DNA of 14,433 bases from Methanosarcinaceae archaeon (GCA_017613335.1 JAGAEB010000105.1:1-14433); one strand, 5' to 3'. Shown: positions 6,795-14,236, counted from the first letter of the stretch. The notes: generated by a model from the sequence alone, not told the origin. Numbers and translations are program-made.

Positions 6795-6836
6795 CTCGGA
6801 GCCGCTCCGCAGGAACGGTTGCTGAGATGCGTTTTT
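6795..6836 (+). ncRNA. Candidate small structured RNA or tRNA leader hairpin with T5
   Basis: CTCGG-AGCCG (6795-6804) pairs with CGGTT-G-CTGAG (6816-6826): ten pairs including two G-U, one bulged G, and an 11-nt loop. T5 follows at 6832-6836. The hairpin begins a few nucleotides after the predicted transcription start. No C/D boxes, no clear H/ACA arrangement and no coding frame were found. It could be a short independent RNA ended at the T-tract, or just the 5' leader removed from the tRNA-His transcript. Confidence 0.3.
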
Positions 6837-6887
6837 CAGACATTTCCGAATTTCCGTCTGTCTGTCGGAGATCCGGATGATCATAGT

Positions 6888-6960
6888 GGCCCGGGTAGGG
6901 TAGAGGTTATCCTGAAGCCCTGTGGAGGCTTTGACTCGAGTTCAATTCTCGATCCGGGCC
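6888..6960 (+). tRNA. tRNA-His (GTG anticodon)
   Basis: A full cloverleaf can be folded. Acceptor GCCCGGG (6889-6895) pairs with TCCGGGC (6953-6959). The anticodon stem AAGCC/GGCTT surrounds the loop CTGTGGA, with anticodon GTG at 6922-6924. The T-arm is TCGAG-TTCAATT-CTCGA (perfect 5-bp stem). The D-arm has the usual A14, G15, G18-G19 and A21, with a weak stem (one G-U pair, one U-U mismatch). The histidine identity element is explicit: an encoded G at -1 (6888) faces C73 (6960). No CCA follows in the DNA, as is common in archaea, so it is added after transcription. A T-tract at 6970-6974 could end the transcript. No intron. Confidence 0.95.
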
Positions 6961-7442
6961 CTCATAATATTTTTCTGCTTTTCATTGTTCTGTTTTCATT
7001 GTTCTGTATTGTTTTATTGGCCTTTTTGTCTTTCTTGTGTTTATTGTCTTTTTCTGTCGTCTTTCACTCTTTTGTGTTGCTGTTTTTTGTGTTGCTGTTT
7101 TTTATGTTTCTGTTTTTTATGTTGCTGTTTTTGTGTTGCTGTTTTTGTGAGAGCCTGCCGGATATTTGATTGTATATGTGCGTGACGGATTATTTCGGAT
7201 CATCCGTTTTGACATCATGTATTTCAATAGGTATTTATTGAGAAGGGTTCTTATTTATCGCGCTGAGAGACATCTGTTTTAATAATACTGCCTTGATGCC
7301 GGATATCGGTGAAGATGTGAAGACCGGCGCAGGCGTCCTGACAGATAGACAGATATGATCTTTTGACAGGCTTTTCGTCTGTCTGAAGGCAATCTGTTTT
7401 ATTGACAGTTATTTGATTATTTTTATCCCGGAGTTTATCTGA
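6961..7442. other. 482-bp T-rich spacer without a gene
   Basis: Holds the T-tracts after tRNA-His, a 5 x 14-15-bp array (7075-7147), an imperfect palindrome CGGAT...ATCCG at about 7187-7206, and AT-rich patches near 7240-7260 and 7405-7428 that could hold the promoter of the gene at 7443. Frames crossing the T-rich part would encode only Phe/Leu/Cys-rich low-complexity peptides and begin inside or near the tRNA. No C/D-box RNA found. Confidence 0.55.
7075..7147. repeat. Five 14-15-bp tandem repeats, T-rich
   Basis: Consensus TGTTGCTGTTTTTT plus G or A. Units start at 7075, 7090, 7105, 7120 and 7134; the last two have one T fewer, and the third reads TGTTTCTG instead of TGTTGCTG. On the minus strand the unit contains AAAAACAGCAACA, sharing the AAACAG core with the arrays at 4945 and 14324. 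Confidence 0.8.
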
Positions 7443-9596
7443 ATGAGTGAAAAATGTGAGAAATGCAAAGGGACCGGCTTCCTGACGGTAACGGTTGAAA
7501 AATGCCCGCAGTGCGGCGGCAGCAAGGAAAAAGGAGGGAAGGTATCTCTCGACCTGATGGCGCTTTCCGAGAAGAACCTTTCAAGCATCCTTTCCGGAGA
7601 ATGTCCGAAATGCGGCGGGACGGGCGAGATCGAACACAAGATCAAATGTGATGTCTGCCGGGGATCCGGGGAGATCTACCACTGCAGGAAATGCGGGAAG
7701 CAGATCCCGTATCTGAATGAGAACAATGAAGAGATCTGCAATATGTGCCGCGCCTCGTCGACGGTCTACAGACTGGATGCCTCCTGCGATTATGATGATC
7801 TCGGCATCGGAAAATATTATGTCGGTGTTGTGGACGGCATTGTCGAAAACCTGGGCGCGTTCGTCAGGCTCAATGACAATGTCAAAGGCCTGATGCATGA
7901 AAAGAACATCACGAAAATGCCGGAAAAAGGAGAAGAGCAGATCGTCTATCTCAAAGACATGAGAAAACAGGGAAGAGACGTAAAGCTCGATCTTGTCCAG
8001 AAGAATCCGAAAGAATACGAGATTTCCGTCGTCGAGAAAAACGTCCCGGGCACGCATATCGGAGACATTACGCCTGCCATGAACGGAAAGCTCGTCCGGA
8101 TCAGAGGCGAAGTCATCCAGGTCAAACAGACCGGCGGCCCGACGATCTTTACGATCTCCGATGAGACCGGAACGGCACCCTGCGCCGGATTTTCAACGGC
8201 CGGACAGCGCTCTTACGCCCATATCGATGCAGGCATGATCGTGTCCGCCGTCGGAACCGTCAATCTCCGCGACGGCGCCGTCCAGATCGAACTGGCCGGC
8301 ATGAAAGAACTGCCCGAGGAAGAGAAGATCCGTCTCCTCGAGATCATCGAAAAAGCGATCGACGAAAAAGCAACGCCTCACGACATCCCGTTCCTCGCTG
8401 AAAGCGAGATTCTTGAAAAACTGCGCCCGGCCATGCTGCAGGCGGCCAAAGAGATCCGCCGCGCGATCTTCAGATCAAGGCCCATCATCCTCCGTCACCA
8501 CTCAGACGCCGACGGCATCACGTCCGGAATGGCCATCGAAAAAGCGATCCTGCCGCTGATCGAAGAAGTCAATAACGGCGATGTGACGCATTTCTATAAA
8601 AGAGCGCCGTCCAAGGCGCCGTTCTATGAACTCGCGGATGTCGTCAAGGATGTCTCCTATTCCGTTGAAGACAATCTCCGCTACGGCGAACCGTTCCCGC
8701 TCATCATCATGGTCGACAACGGATCGACCGAAGAAGACATGCCGGCCTATCTGCACACGCAGGTCTACGGCATGGATGTCGTCGTCATCGATCACCACCA
8801 TCCGGATGAAGCCGTCGATCAGTTCCTGATCGCGCACGTCAATCCGTATCATGTCGGCGGCGATTTTGGTCTGACGGCCGGCATGCTCTGTACGGAAACG
8901 GCCCGCCTCATCAATCCGGATGTCACGGATCAGATCATCCATCTGCCGGCCGTTGCCGGCGTCGGAGACCGTGCCGTCTCACCGGAATTTGATCAGTATC
9001 TCGAACTCGTCAAAGACAGATATACGACGGACGATCTCAAAGAAATGGCTCTGGCGCTCGATTATGAACAGTACTGGCTGAAATTCAGTGCCGGCGTCGG
9101 TGTCATTGATGACATCCTCGACTTCAGGGACCATGATATCCACAGCCGCCTCGTGAAAATGCTCTGCGCGCAGGCAGACAGCATGATCAGAGAACAGATC
9201 GATGTCTGTCTTCCGAATGTCGAAATGACGAAACTGAAGAGCGGCGCCGTCCTCAATATCATCGATGTGGAAAAATACGCCCACAAATTCACGTTCCCGG
9301 CCCCGGGAAAGACGTCCGGCGAGATCCACGACATCATGTGCCGTGACCGCTACCCCGGGCAGCCCGTCATCACGCTCGGTCTCGGCCCCGATTTTGCCGT
9401 CATCCGTTCGAAGAACGTCCTCATGAACATCCCGCAGATCGTCCGCGAACTTCGTGAAGAACTCGTCGGCGCAGGCGTCAACGGCGGCGGCCACCTCATC
9501 GTCGGAAGCATCAAATTCGTCGAAGGCGCCAAAGAGACCGTCGTGAAGAGACTCATCGAGAAACTGGCGGAAGCCGATGTTGAAAAATCAGAGTAA
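7443..9596 (+). CDS. Archaeal RecJ-like DHH phosphoesterase with zinc fingers, S1 and OB domains
   Basis: A 717-aa protein of the archaeal group described as RecJ-like exonucleases with DnaJ-type zinc fingers. It is a predicted single-strand nuclease or phosphoesterase in DNA repair or RNA processing; the substrate of this branch is unsettled. Order: six CxxC pairs at 5/8, 21/24, 54/57, 69/72, 81/84 and 99/102, several as CxxCxGxG; an S1 RNA-binding domain at about 120-190; an OB-fold at about 210-290; DHH domain from about 345 with HHSDADG (352-358), VDNGS (D425), DHHH (450-453) and GVGDRA (D509); and a C-terminal DHHA1-like region with GGGH at 681-684. All expected metal ligands are present, so it should be active. 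Start: ATG 7443 with GGAG at 7430-7433, 9-nt spacing. The thioredoxin-like gene follows after 55 nt, probably in one operon. Confidence 0.93.
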   Translation: MSEKCEKCKGTGFLTVTVEKCPQCGGSKEKGGKVSLDLMALSEKNLSSILSGECPKCGGTGEIEHKIKCDVCRGSGEIYHCRKCGKQIPYLNENNEEICNMCRASSTVYRLDASCDYDDLGIGKYYVGVVDGIVENLGAFVRLNDNVKGLMHEKNITKMPEKGEEQIVYLKDMRKQGRDVKLDLVQKNPKEYEISVVEKNVPGTHIGDITPAMNGKLVRIRGEVIQVKQTGGPTIFTISDETGTAPCAGFSTAGQRSYAHIDAGMIVSAVGTVNLRDGAVQIELAGMKELPEEEKIRLLEIIEKAIDEKATPHDIPFLAESEILEKLRPAMLQAAKEIRRAIFRSRPIILRHHSDADGITSGMAIEKAILPLIEEVNNGDVTHFYKRAPSKAPFYELADVVKDVSYSVEDNLRYGEPFPLIIMVDNGSTEEDMPAYLHTQVYGMDVVVIDHHHPDEAVDQFLIAHVNPYHVGGDFGLTAGMLCTETARLINPDVTDQIIHLPAVAGVGDRAVSPEFDQYLELVKDRYTTDDLKEMALALDYEQYWLKFSAGVGVIDDILDFRDHDIHSRLVKMLCAQADSMIREQIDVCLPNVEMTKLKSGAVLNIIDVEKYAHKFTFPAPGKTSGEIHDIMCRDRYPGQPVITLGLGPDFAVIRSKNVLMNIPQIVRELREELVGAGVNGGGHLIVGSIKFVEGAKETVVKRLIEKLAEADVEKSE

Positions 9597-9651
9597 AGAT
9601 TACATAGTAAAAATGACAGAAAATAAAGAGATCAACAAAGGAGAAAAGATC

Positions 9652-9966
9652 ATGACGATCACAGAAGCAGACAAGACAAATTGGGAAAGCCTTATTTCAG
9701 AACAGTCAAAGCCGGTCATTGCCATGTTTTACATGGTTTCCTGCTCTGCCTGCAATAAGATCAAACCCGTTTTTGAAGACCTTGCCGAAAAGACCGGTGA
9801 CAAAGTTTCATTCATCAGGATCGAAGCGATGGACAACATCGACATTACGAATTCCTACGGTATCCGCTCCGCGCCGATGTTCCTCATCTTCCGGAACGGC
9901 GAAGTCGTCAAAACTCTTGACGCCCCGAAAGAAGATGAACTCCGCGACGAAGTCGCAGCACTCTGA
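9652..9966 (+). CDS. Thioredoxin-like protein with SCSAC active site
   Basis: A 104-aa single-domain thioredoxin-fold protein, expected to reduce or exchange disulfides in the cytoplasm; there is no signal peptide. The redox pair is C31 and C34 in SCSAC, where classical thioredoxins have WCGPC. The cis-proline follows the fold's rule (SAPMF, P75), and the final helix is intact. Loss of the Trp and of the Gly-Pro pair between the cysteines should shift redox potential and partner choice, so a generic thioredoxin name would be too strong. Start: ATG 9652 with GGAG at 9640-9643, 8-nt spacing. An in-frame ATG at 9577 overlaps the upstream gene and would add a 25-residue tail foreign to the fold. 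It probably shares a transcript with the RecJ-like gene and ends at the terminator at 10102-10134. Whether it maintains that Cys-rich protein is inference. Confidence 0.9.
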   Translation: MTITEADKTNWESLISEQSKPVIAMFYMVSCSACNKIKPVFEDLAEKTGDKVSFIRIEAMDNIDITNSYGIRSAPMFLIFRNGEVVKTLDAPKEDELRDEVAAL

Positions 9967-9979
9967 TAAAGCGCAGAGC

Positions 9980-10055
9980 CGGATTCCGAAAAGAGGGACG
10001 GATTCCGAAAAGAAGAACGGATCCCGGAAAACAGAACGGATCCCGGAAAACAGAA
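9980..10055. repeat. Four 19-bp tandem repeats after the thioredoxin-like gene
   Basis: Units at 9980-9998, 9999-10017, 10018-10036 and 10037-10055. The first two are of the form CGGATTCCGAAAAGAGGGA; the last two are identical CGGATCCCGGAAAACAGAA. The array starts 13 nt after the stop codon and lies in the 3' untranslated part of the predicted transcript, before the terminator hairpin. Each unit carries a short palindrome such as CGGATTCCG or GGATCC. Confidence 0.85.
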
Positions 10056-10101
10056 CGGGTCGGCGGCAATCGCTGCCGGTACAGAAGATACAATGAAAGA
10101 G

Positions 10102-10134
10102 GGTGACGGATCATCAGATCCGTTGCCTTTTTTT
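10102..10134 (+). terminator. Hairpin/T7 terminator of the RecJ-like/thioredoxin-like unit
   Basis: GGTGACGGATC (10102-10112) and GATCCGTTGCC (10117-10127) form an 11-bp stem with two G-U pairs and an ATCA loop, followed at once by T7 (10128-10134). It sits between two converging units and only the plus strand carries the T-tract. Confidence 0.8.
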
Positions 10135-10159
10135 ATCCAGAATCCGGGCTTCATTCTGT

Positions 10160-10501
10160 TCATTCTTTTTCAGAGGCTTCTTTTTTTTCTGAAAGGGCGA
10201 GTTCCTGTTTTCTTTTTTCGCGTGCTGCTTTTCTCCTTTGTCTGCGCTCTTCTCTCCATTCTTTCTCCAGAGTTTCACGCATTTCCTTTTCTTTTTTTAC
10301 TTCTTCAAGATCTTCGTGTGTCAGTTGGATGGTTTCCGGGTCAATTCCGTGATTGACAAACCATTCATCAATTTGTTCCAGCCGCATCTGCATATATGTA
10401 GGCCACTCATCACCGTCGAGGAGTTTCAGTTTAAGGAGTTCTTTCCGAAATTCACGGCCTTCCACACGCATCCTCAGTTCAAACGGGATCTCGTGAAACA
10501 T
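10160..10501 (-). CDS. Small hypothetical protein with long charged helix
   Basis: Not recognised. 113 aa: residues 1-60 are mixed and look folded, with several aromatics (MFHEIPFELRMRVEG; DEWPTYMQMRLEQIDEWF). From about residue 65 to the end it is a strongly charged Glu/Lys/Arg helix, probably coiled coil or nucleic-acid binding. No cysteines, signal peptide or membrane segment. The ATG at 10501 lies 6 nt after the stop of the small gene upstream and has no ribosome site of its own, so translation is probably coupled. The regular composition of the first 60 residues and the conserved-looking arrangement with the upstream gene support a real gene. Function unknown. Confidence 0.7.
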   Translation of the reverse strand: MFHEIPFELRMRVEGREFRKELLKLKLLDGDEWPTYMQMRLEQIDEWFVNHGIDPETIQLTHEDLEEVKKEKEMRETLEKEWREERRQRRKAAREKRKQELALSEKKEASEKE

Positions 10502-10507
10502 ATTGAT

Positions 10508-10639
10508 CTATTCAGCCGGACATTTCGGTTTATCCTCATTTAACTTCTCCTGCTCATCGGTGATGCGGCCGGCAATCTCCATCAGATCCGAGATCATATA
10601 TTCCGACATTGTTTTTTGTATCGGTGACTCTGCAGACAT
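10508..10639 (-). CDS. 43-residue hypothetical protein, first gene of a small operon
   Basis: A very short gene supported mainly by its signals. ATG 10639 has a perfect GGAGG at 10647-10651 (7-nt spacing), and a clear TATA box lies about 40 bp further upstream. The product runs MSAESPIQKTMSEYMISDL and on to a tail ending KPKCPAE: acidic, partly helical, with one Cys near the end. It ends at a TAG at 10508-10510, just before the start of the second small gene, with which it forms a coupled pair. Not recognised. It could be a true micro-protein or a leader whose translation controls the next gene. Confidence 0.6.
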   Translation of the reverse strand: MSAESPIQKTMSEYMISDLMEIAGRITDEQEKLNEDKPKCPAE

Positions 10640-10686
10640 TACGCTTCCTCCGACGGCGGTGTATGTTGTTACTGTCCCCGATCGGC

Positions 10687-10700
10687 GTATATATTTGTGT
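10687..10700 (-). promoter_or_regulatory. TATA promoter of the small minus-strand operon
   Basis: The minus strand reads ACACAAATATATAC, a good archaeal TATA box. The predicted start is near 10666, giving a leader of about 27 nt that contains the GGAGG site of the 43-residue gene. Confidence 0.65.
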
Positions 10701-10813
10701 CCGTATGCATTGTTTCAGGAAGGCTGTCCGATATGATCTTACCCGCTGCTTTTTCAGAGATACCGGTCAGTATGCCTCTTTGCTCTTTCTTTGGGTTTTC
10801 CCGGGAGCCGACG

Positions 10814-10827
10814 GGTGTAAAAACACC
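10814..10827. promoter_or_regulatory. Perfect inverted repeat in the carB upstream region
   Basis: GGTGTAAAAACACC has 5-bp arms and a 4-nt centre. It lies in the 305-bp divergent spacer 10640-10944, about 35-45 bp upstream of the best carB TATA candidate, where a regulator could bind. No T-tract follows, so it is not a terminator. Confidence 0.35.
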
Positions 10828-10860
10828 ATGTATCGGGCCGTTACATCCCTTTTCGGATAT

Positions 10861-10870
10861 GCTTAAATAC
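10861..10870 (+). promoter_or_regulatory. Candidate carB TATA box
   Basis: GCTTAAATAC is the best TATA-like match upstream of carB. It predicts a start near 10891 and a leader of about 54 nt containing the GGTGAT ribosome site. A second AT-rich element at 10927-10934 (ATTATAAA) is too close to the ATG unless that transcript is leaderless. Confidence 0.45.
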
Positions 10871-10935
10871 TAAAATTGTTTTTTCTGTTGGAATCGACTT
10901 ATTTCGGCTGATTTTCCATTTCGGCTATTATAAAG

Positions 10936-10941
10936 GGTGAT
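10936..10941 (+). promoter_or_regulatory. Extended Shine-Dalgarno site of carB
   Basis: GGTGAT (within AAAGGGTGAT) matches the archaeal 16S 3' end and lies 3 nt before the ATG at 10945. This fixes the start. Confidence 0.75.
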
Positions 10942-10944
10942 TTA

Positions 10945-13900
10945 ATGCCAAAACAGGAAGATATTAAGAAGGTATTGCTTATCGGCTCAGGCCCGATCAC
11001 GATCGGTCAGGCCGCTGAGTTCGACTTTTCAGGAAGTCAGGCCTGCCGCTCTTTGAAAGAAGAGGGGATCAGTGTCGTTCTGGTGAACTCGAACCCGGCC
11101 ACGATCATGACGGATCCGGATATGGCAGATGCCGTATATATTGAACCGCTGGATGCAGATATCATAGAATCGATCATTGCAAAGGAGAGACCGGACAGCA
11201 TCATTGCCGGTATCGGCGGTCAGACAGGCCTGAACATGACTTCCGAACTGGCAGAACGCGGCATTCTTGAGAAATACAATGTCCGCCTTGTCGGAACACC
11301 CCTTGAAGCGATCGCGAACACCGAAGACCGTGAACTCTTCAAAGAGCTCATGATCCGGATCGGTGAAAAAGTGCCGCGCAGCCTGGCCGTCAATTCCATT
11401 GACGAAGTTGAAGCCACCATCAAAGAATTCGGTCTTCCGCTCATCGTGAGGCCGGCATACACATTAGGCGGCGCCGGCGGCGGTATTGCCCACACGCGCG
11501 AAGAGCTTTACGATATCGTGGAACACGGTCTTAAAAAGAGCCGCATCCACCAGGTCCTCATCGAAGAAAGCGTTCTCGGCTGGGCCGAGATCGAATATGA
11601 GATCATGAGAGACAAAAATGATACCTGCGCCGTCATCTGTACGATGGAGAACATCGACCCGATGGGCGTCCACACCGGCGAATCCATGGTCGTTGCACCG
11701 ATCCAGACGCTTCCGGAAAAAGATGTCAAGATGCTGACTGATGCCTCCATCAGGATCATCCGCGCACTCGATATCGAAGGCGGCTGCAACATCCAGTACG
11801 CTTACAGAAACGGTGAATACCGTGTCGTCGAAGTCAACCCGCGTGTTTCCAGATCCTCCGCGCTGGCATCAAAAGCGACCGGTTTCCCGATCGCCCGCTT
11901 TACGGCAAAGATCGCCGTCGGCATGACGCTTGATGAGATGATCAAAGGTGTCGAGATCGGCTCCTGCACTTATTCGCCGGATGTCCGCTACATCGTTGCC
12001 AAAGTGCCGCGCTGGCCGTTCGACAAATTCACGACGGCAGACCGCACGCTGACGACGGCGATGAAGAGTACCGGTGAAGTGATGGCCATCGGCCAGTCCG
12101 TTGAAGAAACGCTTATGAAAGCCATCCGTTCTCTCGACGTCAGTAAATCGCCCAAAGACTTCGACAACCTGACGGAAGACGAACTCAGGCATCTCCTTGT
12201 CGTGCCGACTGACCAGCGCCTCTATGTCATGCTCAATGCGCTCCAGAGAGGCTACACCGTTTCCGAAGTCTCCGATCTCACGAAGATCCATCCGTTCTTC
12301 ATTGAAAAACTGAAACTGATCATCGACATGGAAAGGCGCCTTGAAAAAGAAACGCTTTCGGCAGATCTCCTCAAAGCAGCAAAACTCTGCGGTTACACCG
12401 ATGCTCAGATCGGAAAACTGACCGGAAAGACTGCTGAAGAAGTTTATGCGATGCGCATGAAGGAAAAGATCACGCCGGCCTACCGTATCGTCGATTCCTG
12501 CGCTGATGACCTGAATGCTTATACGCCGTACTACTACACGACTTATGACAAAGAATGTCTCGATCAGCCGACCGACAAAAAGAAGATCCTCATCCTCGGT
12601 GCCGGTCCGATCCGTATCGGCCAGGGCATTGAATTCGACTACTGTACGGTCCACGCCGTCATGGCGCTTCGTGAAGACGGCATTGAGACGCACATTCTCA
12701 ACAACAACCCTGAGACCGTTTCCACGGACTTCGATACGTCAGACAAACTGTTCTTTGAACCGCTGACGCTCGAAGATGTCATGAACGTCGTTGAAAAGGA
12801 AAAGCCGTACGGTATTTTTGTCCAGTTCGGCGGCCAGACGTCCGTCAACCTGGCAATCCCGCTCGAAGAAGAGATCAGGAGACGCGGTCTTGCAACGAAG
12901 ATCCTCGGAACGACGCCGGCCGATATGGACCTGGCGGAAGACCGTGAGAAATTCAACCTTCTGATGAAGGAGATCGGCATCCTCCAGCCGGAAGCCGGCT
13001 ATGCCACTTCCGAAGATGAGGCAATTGCCGTCGCAGAACGGATCGGCTACCCGGTCCTCGTCCGTCCGTCCTATGTTCTCGGCGGCCGTGCAATGGAGAT
13101 CGTTTACGGACGCGAGGAACTCGAGACGTATATGAAAGAAGCCGTGCGCGTTTCAAATGATCACCCCATTCTTATCGATGATTTCCTGGAGAATGCCCGC
13201 GAGATCGATGTCGATGCCGTCTGTGATTCCGAATCCGTCTTCATCGGCGCGATCATGGAACACATCGAACAGGCCGGCATTCACTCAGGCGATTCTGCCT
13301 GTGTCATTCCGCCGCAGACGCTTGAAGAAGAAATCCTCGAGATCGTCCGTGATTATACGAAAAAGATCGCTCTGGCCCTTCATGTGAAAGGTCTCATCAA
13401 CATCCAGATGGCTGAAAAGGACGGCAAAGTCTTCGTTCTTGAAGCAAACCCGCGTTCAAGCCGGACGATCCCGTTCGTTTCCAAGGCGACAGGTGTGCCG
13501 ATGGCAAAGATCGCCGCCCGTGTGATGGCCGGTGCGACACTGAAAGAACTCGGCTATGTTTCCGACAAGGAAGTTGCCGTGAGCCATGTCGCTGTCAAAG
13601 AAGTCATCCTGCCGTTCGACAAGCTGCCGGGCGCAGATCCGCTCCTGAGCCCTGAAATGAAGAGTACGGGTGAAGTGATGGGCATCGACGATGATTTCGG
13701 CCTGGCTTTCTTCAAAGCGGAAATGGCTGCAGACAACCTCCTGCCGGTCAAAGGAACGGTCTTTATGTCCGTCCGTGACGATGACAAGGAAAGAATGCTC
13801 CCGGTCGCCAGATCGATGGCGGAATCCGGCCTGAAGCTCCTCGGAACCCGCGGCACGGCCGAATATATGGAAAAGAACGGTGTTTCCATGGATATCATCC

Positions 13901-14142
13901 TGAAAGTCCATGAAGGAAACCCGAACATCCTCGACCGCCTGAGAAAGAACGAAGTCGAACTCGTGATCAACACGCCGACTTCCAAGACAAGATCACGCCA
14001 TGACGGATCACGCATCCGCAGAGCCGCCGTCGACAACAATGTCCCGTACATCACGACCGTCGAAGGCTCAAGAGCGGCCGCGACAGCCATCCGCTCCGCT
14101 CAGGAAAAGAAATTCACGATCAGAAAGATCCAGGATTACTGA
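10945..14142 (+). CDS. carB: Carbamoyl-phosphate synthase large subunit
   Basis: Makes carbamoyl phosphate from bicarbonate, ammonia and two ATP, feeding pyrimidine and arginine synthesis. It normally works with the glutaminase subunit CarA. At 1065 aa it is full length for the family. Order: carboxyphosphate half from residue 1 (GSGPITIGQAAEFDFSGSQA near 13-32; metal-binding ExNPR at 296-300); oligomerisation region at about 400-545; carbamoyl-phosphate half from about 550 (GAGPIRIGQGIEFDY; ExNPR at 833-837); and a C-terminal MGS-like regulatory domain at about 938-1060 with GTRGTAEY and INTPTS. Both ATP-grasp halves keep their metal ligands, so the enzyme should be active. The start is fixed by GGTGAT 3 nt upstream. 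carA is not adjacent: small minus-strand genes lie upstream and repeats downstream. A strong hairpin terminator follows, suggesting carB is transcribed alone. Confidence 0.97.
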   Translation: MPKQEDIKKVLLIGSGPITIGQAAEFDFSGSQACRSLKEEGISVVLVNSNPATIMTDPDMADAVYIEPLDADIIESIIAKERPDSIIAGIGGQTGLNMTSELAERGILEKYNVRLVGTPLEAIANTEDRELFKELMIRIGEKVPRSLAVNSIDEVEATIKEFGLPLIVRPAYTLGGAGGGIAHTREELYDIVEHGLKKSRIHQVLIEESVLGWAEIEYEIMRDKNDTCAVICTMENIDPMGVHTGESMVVAPIQTLPEKDVKMLTDASIRIIRALDIEGGCNIQYAYRNGEYRVVEVNPRVSRSSALASKATGFPIARFTAKIAVGMTLDEMIKGVEIGSCTYSPDVRYIVAKVPRWPFDKFTTADRTLTTAMKSTGEVMAIGQSVEETLMKAIRSLDVSKSPKDFDNLTEDELRHLLVVPTDQRLYVMLNALQRGYTVSEVSDLTKIHPFFIEKLKLIIDMERRLEKETLSADLLKAAKLCGYTDAQIGKLTGKTAEEVYAMRMKEKITPAYRIVDSCADDLNAYTPYYYTTYDKECLDQPTDKKKILILGAGPIRIGQGIEFDYCTVHAVMALREDGIETHILNNNPETVSTDFDTSDKLFFEPLTLEDVMNVVEKEKPYGIFVQFGGQTSVNLAIPLEEEIRRRGLATKILGTTPADMDLAEDREKFNLLMKEIGILQPEAGYATSEDEAIAVAERIGYPVLVRPSYVLGGRAMEIVYGREELETYMKEAVRVSNDHPILIDDFLENAREIDVDAVCDSESVFIGAIMEHIEQAGIHSGDSACVIPPQTLEEEILEIVRDYTKKIALALHVKGLINIQMAEKDGKVFVLEANPRSSRTIPFVSKATGVPMAKIAARVMAGATLKELGYVSDKEVAVSHVAVKEVILPFDKLPGADPLLSPEMKSTGEVMGIDDDFGLAFFKAEMAADNLLPVKGTVFMSVRDDDKERMLPVARSMAESGLKLLGTRGTAEYMEKNGVSMDIILKVHEGNPNILDRLRKNEVELVINTPTSKTRSRHDGSRIRRAAVDNNVPYITTVEGSRAAATAIRSAQEKKFTIRKIQDY

Positions 14143-14160
14143 AAACAGGATATCTGATCA

Positions 14161-14199
14161 GAAAGGGCGCAGGATCTTATCCTGTGTCCTTTCTTTTTT
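14161..14199 (+). terminator. Hairpin/T6 terminator of carB
   Basis: GAAAGGGCGCAGGAT (14161-14175) and ATCCTGTGTCCTTTC (14179-14193) form a 15-bp stem with two G-U pairs and a CTT loop, followed directly by T6 (14194-14199). It starts 18 nt after the carB stop. It is the strongest of three such structures in the window. Confidence 0.88.
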
Positions 14200-14214
14200 A
14201 TGTGTGCATGCATT

Positions 14215-14236
14215 TGACATTATTTTATAAAAATGT
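14215..14236 (+). promoter_or_regulatory. Candidate promoter downstream of carB
   Basis: TTTTATAAAA at about 14223-14232 is a good TATA-like box, and TTGACA lies just upstream of it. It could drive a transcript starting near 14255 that enters the 33-bp array. No supported start codon follows before the window ends. Confidence 0.35.

Noticed and set aside
6819..7185. Phe/Leu/Cys-rich frames resembling membrane peptides
   Set aside because: They run through tRNA-His and the T-rich 14-15-bp array; hydrophobicity comes from T-richness and there is no ribosome site.
7300..7345. Possible C/D-box sRNA (GTGAAGA ... CTGA)
   Set aside because: The C box departs from RTGATGA and no internal D'/C' pair is present.
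9577..9651. N-terminal extension of the thioredoxin-like protein
   Set aside because: ATG 9652 has a good GGAG site and the extension overlaps the upstream gene with no fold-related sequence.
11869..12693. Long minus-strand frames antisense to carB (274 residues here, others elsewhere in carB) and to the RecJ-like gene
   Set aside because: carB and the RecJ-like gene are intact with all motifs; the reverse frames have no recognisable domain or start signals and reflect codon bias.
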